This document shows, piece by piece, positions 54,223-64,000 of a stretch of 64,000 nt of DNA; within the stretch, counting starts at the first letter, position 1; each line of letters starts with the position of its first letter. The stretch is from assembly GCA_038380435.1 (NCBI GenBank), contig JAWZYU010000008.1:77452020-77516019 (forward strand). The letters are read 5' to 3'. The DNA is from Ryuthela nishihirai. Taxonomy: Eukaryota > Arthropoda > Arachnida > Araneae > Heptathelidae. The notes below the pieces were generated by a model that saw nothing but the letters and a program-made list of their open reading frames with translations, had not been told where the DNA came from and searched no databases. The translations under genes were made by a program, and so were the position numbers.

Positions 54223-57200
54223 AGAGATATATTCTTTTCGAAGGGAACAGAAGAGGTAGGCTGCCAGTTCAATATGGCCTACTGATCTGATCATCTACAT
54301 ATGGCCACTTTTTTTTTCCTTTTTTCAAACCTGTTGAGGAGTGGTCAACTTCATAGGGTCCTGGTGCTGACCATTTTTACCTACTAGACTGGACTTGTTT
54401 ATGGATTTGAGCTTGATTATGGATCCTGGACTTGCTGCACTGGTGGGCCTCTGTTGAGGGAGAATCTGCCGCTGTATTTTCTGTTGCTTTTGGATTGCCA
54501 GTCCTAAGTGAACAGAGGCATGGGATTCCTTATATCACCTGGTGGATAAGCCTGATCAGAGGCCATCGCAACCTACTTAGCTAGTTGGGCATCGTCAATC
54601 CTAAACTGGAGTAATGTGTCTCAGGCAGGCCATACGGCTCTTGAAAAAGTCCACTTGAAAAGGTGGTGCCTTAAGTTCCTACCAGCGTCGCTGACTTCAG
54701 CCTTTAGCGGAGAAGGAACAGGTCTTTGCCCCAAGCATGCCATCAGGGGGCTGTTTGATATTGTTGGTCTCAATAACCTCAATAAACCTATCTCAATAAA
54801 CCTAATTTCTTTAAAAATCCTACTAATCATTTTCTCTTTGCAGGAACGTGGAACGTGAGGACATTACATAGAGATTATTCTCTTGATGTCCTCATGCAGG
54901 AATTCCAGCGCTATAACCTAGATATTCTAGGCTTGCAAGAGACCAGATGGACAGGTAAAGGTGAGATATTTAAAATAACTTTAAATTTTTCTTTATAGGG
55001 AGGGAGGATGGAAAGCATCACCAAGACGTGAGTCTGCTTCTCAGCAGACATGCTAGCGATGCTCTTCTAGGATATGAGTGCATTAACGAAAGATTTCTTA
55101 CAGCAAAGTTTCAGACAAGCATTAAAGACTTTAATGTTATCTGCTGTTATGCTCTCACTGAGGATGCCAATGAGGATGAGAAGGATAGGTTTTACGGACA
55201 ACTTCAGGATATTTTGAATTCTGTTAAGAAAGGAGATATTACCCTTATTCTAGATGACTTCAATGCCAAAGTTGCTACTGACTCTGACCTTTGGGGAAGG
55301 GTGATAAGCCCTTTTGGTATCGGTAGCTGCAATGGCAATGGGTAACATCTCCTACAGGTAAGTAAATTAAATGGTTTCAGAATAACTTACACTTATTGCA
55401 AACACCGCGACATACATAAGTACACATGGGTTTCACCTGATGGGCTGCATAGGAATATGATTGATTATATATTAATTAACAGCAAATGGGCTAGTTCTGT
55501 TAGAAATACCAGTGCATATAGGGAGCTGAAATTGGATCTGACCATTTCCTTGTTAAACGTGTCTTGCAACTTCAACTTAAAAAGTGCTGTGTTACGGTTA
55601 AAAAATTTACCTTTAATATTGCAGCTTTGAAAGACCCAGTTATAGGCAAACATTACCATGATAGGTTACTTGGTCACTATGACAGTCATGGTTTGCTTAC
55701 TACCGAAGTTGAGGACCATTTCAAACAAGCTTTTTTGAAAACTGACAGTACTCTTTTAGACAAAAAGTAGTAGAGGAGGAGAATTATTTGAGTGATAAGG
55801 CACTTGAGCTTATTTCAGAAAGAAGGAACTGCAGGAATGTCCTTAATCAATACCCTACTAGTCCTAATAGAAAGGATTGCAGAGAGCTTAATAAACGTGT
55901 AAGGGATCAGTTACCTGCTGATAAGAATCTTTGGCTTGATGGCTTGGCTGACAAAGTCGAAGAAGCAGTTGGGCACAAAAACAGCAGAGAGCTGTGCCAG
56001 ATAGTTAATATTTTGTGTGGTAGAAAACGGACAGGCATACAGGGATTGAAGGATAAACAAGGTAATGTTATAGAAGGTGAGGATTCTGTCATGGCTAGGT
56101 GGGCTGAGCATTTCAGTGATGTACTAAACAATGTGGTTAGTTCTACTTCCATTCTTTGCAATGATGATAGATGCATTGGTGCTTTAATGTTTGGCCCTAT
56201 AACACAATCTGAAGTTATATTGGTTATTTCTAAACTTAAACTTCATAAATCTCCAGGGGTAGATGAAATTACTGTGGAAGTGCTTAGAGCTGGGAATGTT
56301 TCGGTTACCACTTGGATGAATGAAATTTTGAATATCTTTCATGACAAAAGTCATGGTTCCAAAGGATTTTACCAGAGCTATTATTATTCCTATTTTCAAA
56401 AAAGGTGATCGCAGTTCTTGTAATAACTATAGGGGTATCAGCCTACTCTCTATTCCAGGGAAAGTTTTTTGCATGATTGTGCTTAATAGAATTAAGAATC
56501 TGGTTGAAAGGCAATTGCGTGATGAGCAATGTGGATTCAGAAGTGGTAGGGGATGTGTGGATCAGATATTTTCATTTAGGCAGATTCTTGAGGAATGTTT
56601 AGAGTTTCATAAATTTTTGGTTGCTGCCTATATTGATTTCAAAAAGGCTTTTGACTCTGTTGATCGTCATAATTTGTGGTTGATTGTGAGATCATATGGT
56701 ATACCAGACAAGTTAGTTAACATAATGAAAGCTCTCTAACTAACACTGAGTCGTGTGTGAGAGTTGGTAAGGTTTGTAGCAATTGGTTTAGCATTACTTC
56801 TGAGGTTTATCAAGGGTGCATTTTGCCTCCTATTCTCTTTAGTTTGGTTATTGTTTATGTTATGCGAAATTCACTTCAAGGGAAAGAGTTTGGCCTTAAA
56901 TGGTCTGGAGATAATGAAATTTCTGGTTTAGATTATGCTGATGATTTAGCCCTTTTGGCAAATGATGTTGATGAGATTAACTCTTTCATTAGGGCTGTTG
57001 ATGCGACTTGTAGTAGAGTAGGTTTGGTTATAGACAGAGAGAAAACTAAAGTGATGAAAATTGGCCAGGCAGGCTGTGATTCTTTAATCTGAATGGTTGC
57101 AGTCTTGAGCAGGTGTCACAGTTTAATTACCTTGTGAGCTATGTAACAGATACTGGTGATGTGCAGCATGATATTAAGAGACGAATAGGGATTGCTGCCG

Positions 57201-57759
57201 GGACTTTTAAGAATATCTATGGAGATCGTGGAGAAATAGGCGTATACACCTAAAGACTAAAATTAGACTGTATAATAGTTTGGGTCTTTCTAGGGTTAGT
57301 TATGGTAGTGAAAACACGCTGGAACGCTGTGTAAACAAGATAACAGGAAACTAGATTCTTTTGATTCCAGATGCTTACGTAGTATCTTGGGCATTAGGTG
57401 GTTTAACTTTGTAACTAATGATGAGGTTAGGCAAAGGAGTTTGCAACCTCCTTTAAGCAGATATTGTGCAGAGAGAGACTCCGTTGGTTTGGCCATGTTG
57501 CCCGTATGAAAAATTATAGATTGGCGAATAGGGTTATGAACAGTGTGCGTAAAGGCCTCAGAAAGAAGGGATGACCTATGATGCGGTGGGCAGACAATGC
57601 CAAACAGGACCTTGTTAGAATTGGTGTGCAGTGGTCGGATGCAGCAGATGTAGCTCAGGACAGATATGCTTGGAGAACTAAATTGCACAGTCTGGTTGGA
57701 CCTCTGTAGCCCATGGCTGCTTCAGAATGATGATGATGATGATGATGATAATGATGATG
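54223..57759 (+). mobile_element. RTE-like LINE, decayed second copy
   Basis: Collinear with 11152-14672, so about 130 bp are missing at the 5' end. It ends with the (ATG)n tail at about 57727-57759. The endonuclease (GTWNVRTL, LDILGLQETRWTGKGEI) and reverse transcriptase (IDFKKAFDSVDRHNLW, LDYADDLALLA) motifs are recognisable, but the coding region is broken by many frameshifts and stops, for example near 54970, 55345, 55770, 56400, 56739 and 57092. At the site where the first copy has a stop, this copy has CAA. Confidence 0.88.
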
Positions 57760-58728
57760 AAATTTTTCATTAATGCAGTCATATCCTAGAAGAGCATCAC
57801 TGGCGTGTCTGCTGAGAAGCAAATCTACAACTTGTAAATGCTTTCCATTCTCCCTCCCTGAAAATAGAAATTTAAAGTTATTTTTAAGTATTTCACCTTT
57901 AATTGTCCATCTGCTCTCATGCAATTTTGTAATATCTAGGTTATATCGCTGGAATTCCCGCTTGAGGACATCAAGAGAATAATCTCTATGTAATGTTCTC
58001 ATGGTCCGCATCTTGCAGAGAGAAAATGATCAGTAGGGTTTTTAAAGAACCTAGGTTTATTGGGAGAGATAGAGCCAACAATATCAAACAGGCAAGAGCA
58101 TGTAGTTACCCATGCTAAAGGATGAAACCACCCGTGCTGGTAGGATATTCAGCTACCATCTTTTCAAATGGACCTTTTCAAGAGCCATATGATCTCCTGA
58201 GACACATTACTCTAGTTTAGGATTGGCGATGCTCAACTAGCAAAGTGAGAGTTCAAGTACCTGAGATAGCCTCTAATCAGGATTATCCACCTGCTGATAA
58301 TATAAGGTATCCCGTGCCTCTGTTCACTTAGGGCTGGCAACCCACCAGCAAACAGAAAATACAGCGGCAAATTTTCCCTCAACAGAATCGCACCAGTGCA
58401 GCAAGTCTAGGAGCCATACTCAAGCTCAAAGCCGTAAATCAGTCCTGTCTAGTAGTTATATATGGTCAGCATCAGGATCTTGTAAAGTTGACCTCTCCTC
58501 AGCAGGGTAAAAAAAAATGGCCGTAAATCACCAGTTCAGTAGGCCACACTGATCTGGCAGCCCTCCTCTTCCGTTCCCGTCTAGAAGAGAATACCTCTTT
58601 TGAAAGGTACTAATGTCTGCATCACAAGAAGACGGGGTCGACATTAGGAGTTATACCAGGTCAATTTTATGCATCATCACTGGGGATTGGTACACTGCTC
58701 TCCTTCCAGTTTATGCCTGGCTACCATT
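57760..58728 (-). mobile_element. Inverted 5' fragment of the RTE-like LINE
   Basis: Reverse-strand match to the first about 970 bp of the element: 5' leader from AATGGTAGCC at 58728 down to the endonuclease segment DALLGYDCINE at about 57775. It abuts the (ATG)n tail of the plus-strand copy directly. The sequence is more diverged than either other copy. Confidence 0.85.
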
Positions 58729-58831
58729 AGGAACAAGAATAATTAGAGAAAAACATGAATGATACCTAATTATTAAAAAAAAACGCGAACAAGATTTCGA
58801 AAATTTGAAAATATCCGAAACCTTTTCTCAC

Positions 58832-58959
58832 CAGTTTGATTACTTCTCCAGGAGTTGTACTGATAAGCCATTCGCAGCTTTCCATGCTAGAGTAATCATC
58901 AGGGTAGTCTGGACTGGTGATCTCACCAGAGGGAATTGTTACAGAGTATAAGCAATCAC
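58832..58959 (-). CDS. CUB domain exon, first half
   Basis: On the minus strand CTTTCGTTACAG precedes and GTGAGAAAAGG follows 128 coding bases. Entering in phase 1, after two bases it reads DCLYSVTIPSGEITSPDYPD, DYSSMESCEWLISTTPGEVI and KL. The opening Cys, G-x-I-x-SP-x-YP-x-Y signature and C-x-W strand are the classic start of a CUB domain. It leaves in phase 0 and joins the exon at 53465 so that VIKL is followed by EFHSLEL, giving one complete CUB domain of about 110 residues. No acceptor-side neighbour was found in the remaining 5 kb of the window. Confidence 0.87.
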
Positions 58960-59047
58960 CTGTAACGAAAGAAGAAGACGATAATATTAAAAAAATATTT
59001 TTTTTGTAATAAAGTACAAAATAATTTCGAAATGCTTCGCTCTTTGG

Positions 59048-60021
59048 TTGGGTTGGGTTGGTTTACCTCTGAGCGGCACTTTTTTGCACACCATGGGCTA
59101 AATGGCCAGGTCACATGGACCCCGAAGGCTCAGAGAAGGTTGGGACAGGGACCCACTGGAACAGCTGTTGGGAGACAGATGGTAGCCTCCAGTCAAGGCC
59201 ATCCAGCGTGTTCTTTAACGTGCACAGGGTATGACTCTGAGCGGCACTTTTTTGCACATCATGGGCTAAATGGCCAGGTCACATGGACCCCGAAGGCTTA
59301 GAGAAAGTTGGGGGAGGGGACCCACTGGAACAGCTGTTGGGAGACAGATGGTAGCCTCCCGTCAAGGCCATCCAGCGTGTTCTTTAACGTTGGGTTGTTT
59401 TACCTCTGAGCGGCACTTTTTTGCACACCATGGGCTAAATGGCCAGGTCACATGGACCCCGAAGGCTTAGAGAAAGTTGGGGGAGGGGACCCACTAGAAC
59501 AGCTGTTGGAAGACAGATGGTAGCCTCCCGTCAATGCCATCCAGCGTGTTCTTTAACGTTGGGTTGTTTTACCTCTGAGCGGCACTTTTTTGCACACCAT
59601 GGGCTAAATGGCCAGGTCACATGGACCCCGAAGGCTCAGAGAAGGTTGGGGGAGGGGACCCACTGGAACAGCTGTTGGGAAACAGATGGTAGTCTCCCGT
59701 CAAGGCCATCCAGCGTGTTCTTTAACGTGCACAGGGTATGACTCTGAGCGGCACTTTTTTGCACACCATGGGCTAAATGGCCAGGTCACATGGACCCCGA
59801 ATGCTTAGAGAAAGTTGGGGGAGGGGACCCACTGGAACAGCTGTTGGGAGACAGATGGTAGCTTCCCGTCAAGGCCATCCAGCTTGTTCTTTAACGTGCA
59901 CAGGGTATGGCTCTCCCGAAAACACGGGGCCACGGCTTAACGTCCCATTCGACGGACGGCTGCCTTTCCAAGCCCATCGGTGTCCCCTACTGACCGTGGG
60001 CAGGGCGGGGAATTTTGCGGA
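59048..60021 (-). mobile_element. SINE1 copy with five 3' halves, head missing
   Basis: Five 3' units are joined by two junction types: TATGACTCTGAGCGG (units 1-2 and 4-5) and TTTAACGTTGGGTTG (2-3 and 3-4). Only the last unit continues into the central block, which stops at TTTTGCGGA, so no tRNA head is present. Bounded by TCGCTCTTTGG (59037-59047) and TCGCTATTTGG (60022-60032). Confidence 0.9.
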
Positions 60022-60305
60022 TCGCTATTTGGTGTTCTAACACATATTTTAAGTAGTAAATTGTTCGTTATGGTATTAGGTACAGCTCTTTCACAAAGAT
60101 GCATTAAGGTATGTTTAAAAATAAAATACTTCACTTGCTACAAAAGTAGCATTCTCAGTTTCCACAAAAACGATTGCTTTCAATCAAATTAAAACTTCAA
60201 AGGTATTTTCAAATTGCCGAAATGGAAGTGTCTTGTGTTCTTATTGTTTTGTTCCTGCAATAAGGTGTTATATGGTATGAACAGAGTTTGGGATCGCAAC
60301 AAAGG

Positions 60306-60787
60306 GACGGGGGTGGCTCAGTCGGTAGCGCGCCAGGCTCGTAATCTGTAGTTCCCAGGTTCGAGTCCCAGCTGGGTCAGCGTTGAGATTTATCTCCGCA
60401 AAATTCCCCGCCCTGCCCACGGTCAGTAGGGGACACCGATGGGCTTGGAAATGCCGCCGTCCTTCGGATGGGACGTTAAGCCGTGGCCCCGTGTGAGGGA
60501 GAGCCATACTCTGTGCACGTTAAAGAACACGCTGGATGGCCTTGACGGGAGGCTACCATCTGTCTCCGAACAGCTGTTCCAGTGGGTCCCCTCCCCCAAC
60601 CTTCTCTGAGCCTTCGGGGTCCTTGTGACCTGGCCATTTAGCCCATGGTGTGCAAAAAAGTGCCGCTCAGAGTCATACCCTGTGCACGTTAAAGAACACG
60701 CTGGATGGCCTTGACGGGAGGTTACCATCTGTCTCCCAACAGCTGTTCCAGTGGATCCCCTCCCCCAACCTTCTCTGAGCCTTCGGC
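60306..60787 (+). mobile_element. SINE1 copy with doubled, truncated 3' half
   Basis: Complete head and first 3' unit to about 60670, joined as GCTCAGAGTCATACCC to a second unit that ends early at GAGCCTTCGG. No target duplication found. Confidence 0.88.
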
Positions 60788-61070
60788 TTATTTTAGACTT
60801 TTTCATTTGAATGCCGCTGCACACTTGGCGCAGATTTATGGCAATCCGATTAAGGACCATTGGTGCAATAAAAGGGAATAAGACATATTTTTAATATAAC
60901 GTGTACAATTAGCATATAAATATAGCAGAAGAAACACAAAAAAATACTTTTTATCGACAAAATTATAGAATAATAGAAACATTATACCATATTATTGGTG
61001 TTTAGCGAGACTAGTACAGAAATTTCTTTATGATCTACGTAATTTTATTGTTTTAGTTATTGTTATTAGG

Positions 61071-61468
61071 CTCCGTCCCATGGCCGAGTGATTAGTGCGC
61101 TTGGCTACTGATCTAAGGGACCTGGGTTCGAGCCCCGGGTAAGGCATGGATGTATGTGTCGTTTTTCTGCTGAGGTCCTGCCATCCTCACAGACTTTCTA
61201 CTGTGGCATATAAACTGATAGGCTCCTGTCAGACCTCTGTGGAAAGCAGCTGCTTGAGGGGGTATTTATTAATTTTTTTATTTATAGTTACTGATCTAAG
61301 GGACCTGGGTTCGAGCCCCGGATTAGGCATGGATGTGTGTGTCGTTTTTCTGCTGAGGTCCTGCCATCCTCTCAGATCTTCTACTGTGGCATAAAAACTG
61401 ACAGGCTCCTGTCAGACCTCTGTGGAAAGCAGCTGCTTGAGGGGGTATTTATTTTTTTTATTTATTAG
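61071..61468 (+). mobile_element. Two SINE2 copies in tandem
   Basis: The first (61071-61275) is complete. The second (about 61288-61468) starts at TTACTGATCTAAGGG, lacking the A box, and has the same 3' end. Both end in T-rich tails. Confidence 0.88.
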
Positions 61469-61749
61469 AACCATTTATTTATAGTGTGTTGATTTTTTTC
61501 GAATTCACGCTCGGTTGCCAAATATTAAATTACAACAAAAAAAAAAACTGTAACAATAATTTCGTAAAATGTTAAAAATGAAAGATTTGGAAAAATCAAA
61601 TAATCAGAGATTCCTGCTAAGCATTCAATTCTGTTTCTTCAAATAAAAGAAAACGATTTCATTCGCATCAATTGATAAATATTTTTGTGAAGATTTCCGT
61701 TGACCATCTGTTTTTTATGTATCTCTGATTGATATCTATTGGTTTATGT

Positions 61750-62138
61750 GGGGCGGGGGTGGCTCAGTCGGTAGCGCGCCAGGATCGTAATCTGTAGTTC
61801 CCAGGTTCGAGTCCCAGCTGGGTCAGCGTTGAGATTTATCTCCGCAAAATTCCCCGCCCTGCCCACGGTCAGTAGGGGACACCGATGGGCTTGGAAAGGC
61901 CGCCGTCCGTCGGATGGGACGTTAAGCCGTGGCCCCGTGTGCGGGAGAGCCATACCCTGTGCACGTTAAAGAACACGCTGGATGGCCTTGACGGGAGGCT
62001 ACCATCTGTCTCCCAACAGCTGTTCCAGTGGGTCTTCTCCCCCAAACTTCTCTGAGCCTTCGGGATCCATGTGACCTGGCCATTTAGCCCATGGTGTGCA
62101 AAAAAGTGCCGCTCAGAGGTAAAACAAACCAACCCAAC
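61750..62138 (+). mobile_element. SINE1 copy, full length
   Basis: Duplication TGGTTTATGT (61740-61749 and 62139-62148). Confidence 0.94.
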
Positions 62139-62148
62139 TGGTTTATGT

Positions 62149-62505
62149 AATTCAAAATTCAAGAGGTGAAACAACCATTTATGTTTGCAGAATAAACTGC
62201 TCTATAATCCATTAAATTAACAATTGTTTCGGAATCCTAACGTTTCTCTTACGCAATAATCTAAGACCCTTACAATTAAAATTATTGCGTTTCTCTTACG
62301 CAATAATCTAAAACCCTTAAATATATAAAACTCTAAAGGCAAAAATACTATTACAAATTTAAATGGATGAAACTGAGCGTGAGTTTAGTTAAATAGCATA
62401 CTACAATAATAACTCTAAAACAATGTAATTTATTACAAAAGTATGGATGAATTCATTTATACAAACTAAATTCAAACAGTGCTTATCATATTCGTGAGCA
62501 GTTGT
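62149..62505. other. Unique sequence with a 47-bp tandem duplication
   Basis: CGTTTCTCTTACGCAATAAT starts at 62241 and again at 62288. Nothing else was recognised. Confidence 0.6.
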
Positions 62506-62511
62506 TGGGTT

Positions 62512-63556
62512 GTTTTACCTCTGAGCGGCACTTTTTTGCACACCATGGCTAAATGGCCAAGTCACATGGACCCCGAAGGCTCAGAGAAGGTTGGGGAAGG
62601 GGACCCACTAGAACAGCTGTTGGAAGACAGATGGTAGCCTCCCGTCAAGGCCATCCAGCGTGTTCTTTAACGTTGGGTTGTTTTACCTCTGAGCGGCACT
62701 TTTTTGCACACCATGGGCTAACTGGCCAGGTCACATGGACCCCGAAGGCTCAGAGAAGGTTGGGGACCCACTGGAACAGCTGTTGGGAGACAGATGGTAG
62801 CCTCCCATCAAGGCCATCCAGCGTGTTCTTTAACGTTGGGATGTTTTAAATCTGAGCGGCACTTTTTTGCACACCATGGGCTAACTGGCCAGGTCACATG
62901 GACCCCGAAGGCTCAGAGAAGGTTGGGGGAGGGTACCCACTGGAACAGCTGTTGGGAGACAGATGGTGGCCTCCCGTCAATGCCATCCAGCGTGTTCTTT
63001 AACGTTGGGTTGTTTTACCTCTGAGCGGCACTCTTTTTGCACACCATGGCTAAATGGCCAGGTCACATGGACCCCGAAGGCTCAGAGAAGGTTGGGGACC
63101 CACTGGAACAGCTGTTGGGAGACAGATGGTAGCCTCCCGTCAAGGCCATCCAGCGTGTTCTTTAACGTTGGGATGTTTTACCTCTGAGCGGCACTTTTTT
63201 GCACACCATGGGCTAACTGGCCAGGTCACATGGACCCCGAAGGCTCAGAGAAGGTTGGGGGAGGGTACCCACTGGAACAGCTGTTGGGAGACAGATGGTA
63301 GCCTCCCGTCAAGGCCATCCAGCGTGTTCTTTAACGTGCACAGGGTATGGCTCTCCCGCACACGGAGCCACGACTTAACGTCTCATCCGACGGACGGCGG
63401 CCTTTCCAAGCCCATCGGTGTCCCCTACTGACCGTGGGCAGGACGGGGAATTTTGCGGAGATAAATCTCAACACTGACACAGCTGGGACTCGAACCTGGG
63501 AAGTACAGATTACGAGCCTGGCGCACTACCGACTGAGCCCCCCCCTCGCCTCCCCA
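62512..63556 (-). mobile_element. SINE1 copy with five 3' halves and a complete head
   Basis: Units begin near 62506, 62672, 62837, 63004 and 63170. Units 2 and 4 share a deletion giving GGTTGGGGACCCACTGG. Units 3 and 5 share GGGATGTTTTA and GAGGGTACCCACTGG. The last unit continues through the central block to the tRNA head at about 63550. No target duplication was identified. Confidence 0.88.
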
Positions 63557-63946
63557 GAAATGGCGTCAAGTGAAGGCTGTAGGACAGCATTTTCTACTTT
63601 AATTGTGAGCGTATGTTATCTCACTTACCCAATTTAATCAAGACAGAAACCTTTTAATTCACAAAATTATCATTTTTCAGCAAAAAACTCATTAGGTGAA
63701 AAACTACGGATGTATTTTGCTATTTCTTTCTGAAATTTGCACTTCTCACATTATAAGCATATGAACTGAGTTAAATGGTGGAATAATATATCATAAATAA
63801 TTAATTATATATCATTTTCTGCGATTTTATTCACATCTATATCCATGACATTTCAAATACTCATGGTTTAAAACACATATTTTGCACAAGTCGCTAAAAA
63901 AATTAAATTTCACAACCGACAGTCAGAGTATTCAATTCACATAGTA
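63557..63946. other. AT-rich sequence at the right edge, nothing recognised
   Basis: A minus-strand GTAAGTGAG near 63622-63632 resembles a splice donor, but no coding sequence precedes it. Confidence 0.4.
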
Positions 63947-64000
63947 CAGTGGACCTTCGTTATAGCGCTGCTCGCTATACCGCGCACTCGGTTATAGCGC
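63947..64000 (+). mobile_element. Left end of a pogo/Tigger-like transposon, cut by the window edge
   Basis: After TA (63945-63946) the sequence CAGTGGACCTTCGTTATAGC has the form of pogo/Tigger-type terminal repeats. GTTATAGCGC recurs within the visible part. The remainder lies outside the window. Confidence 0.55.

Larger units (their letters stand above)
9245..58959 (-). other. Span of a five-exon CUB-domain/transmembrane gene (3' part)
   Basis: Five separate minus-strand exons join with consistent splice phases: 58832-58959 (phase 1 to 0), 53252-53465 (0 to 1), 36799-36822 (1 to 1), 20120-20198 (1 to 2) and 9245-9329 (2 to stop). All internal boundaries use AG acceptors and GT donors. The product would be the end of a type I membrane protein: CUB domain, short Ser/Thr-containing linker, one membrane span and a tail of about 28 residues. 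Introns are about 5.4, 16.4, 16.6 and 10.8 kb and almost every recognisable block in them is a repeat. The signal peptide and any further extracellular domains must lie upstream, beyond 59 kb or outside the window. I cannot name the gene. Confidence 0.75.

Noticed and set aside
60788..60870. Fragment of a transposase after the truncated SINE1
   Set aside because: A few codons looked mariner-like in one frame, but the match was too short and contained stops.
9617..63637. Dozens of frames with SERHFFAHHGLNGQ, MARSHGPRRLREG or MALPHTGPRLNVPS
   Set aside because: All are different frames of SINE1 copies, beginning and ending with the element; no independent sign of coding.
63590..63640. Possible host exon near the donor-like GTAAGTGAG on the minus strand
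   Set aside because: The preceding sequence has stops in the frames examined and no acceptor was found.

Overview
This window is repeat-rich nuclear DNA of an animal, most likely an arthropod and possibly a spider. The evidence is AT-rich sequence, one split gene with GT-AG introns, RNA polymerase III-type SINEs, LINEs, hAT, mariner, Tc1, pogo-like and piggyBac-like elements, and a satellite array. There is no bacterial or phage gene organisation. The spider suggestion rests only on remembered resemblance of the SINE-derived ORFs to spurious predicted spider proteins, so it is weak.

Layout. Bases 1-4870 are the end of a 233-bp tandem satellite that continues out of the window. Next comes a decayed hAT transposon (5367-7962). 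From about 8.8 kb to 59 kb lies one host gene on the minus strand. I pieced it together from five small exons with compatible splice phases: two exons that together make one CUB domain (58832-58959 and 53252-53465), a 24-nt linker exon (36799-36822), a transmembrane exon (20120-20198), and a short cytoplasmic tail with the stop codon (9245-9329). Only about 530 coding bases are spread over about 50 kb. More 5' exons presumably lie beyond the right edge.

The introns are filled with mobile elements. The main one is a tRNA-derived SINE, called SINE1 here: about 390 bp, about 31 insertions, both orientations, mostly with 10-14-bp target-site duplications (TSDs). Seven insertions have a multiplied 3' half, in two to five copies. 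A second tRNA-derived SINE (SINE2, about 195 bp) has eight or nine copies, and a third tRNA-like repeat forms an inverted cluster near 25.3-25.9 kb. Two LINE families are present. One is an APE-endonuclease, RTE-like element: a nearly intact copy at 11020-14672, a decayed copy at 54223-57759 and an inverted 5' fragment at 57760-58728. The other is an R2/NeSL-like element with a restriction-like endonuclease (about 48129-52300), broken by a SINE, a MITE and a piggyBac-like MITE. There are also mariner and Tc1 remnants, hairpin MITEs, a hAT MITE with an exact 8-bp TSD, a 27-bp minisatellite (21304-22624) and an unnamed degenerate transposon-like ORF (44618-46520).

I see no convincing new multi-gene system. 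The most interesting observations are the tail-multiplied SINE1 insertions bounded by single TSDs, the CUB/transmembrane gene hidden among repeats, and several non-autonomous elements I cannot assign.
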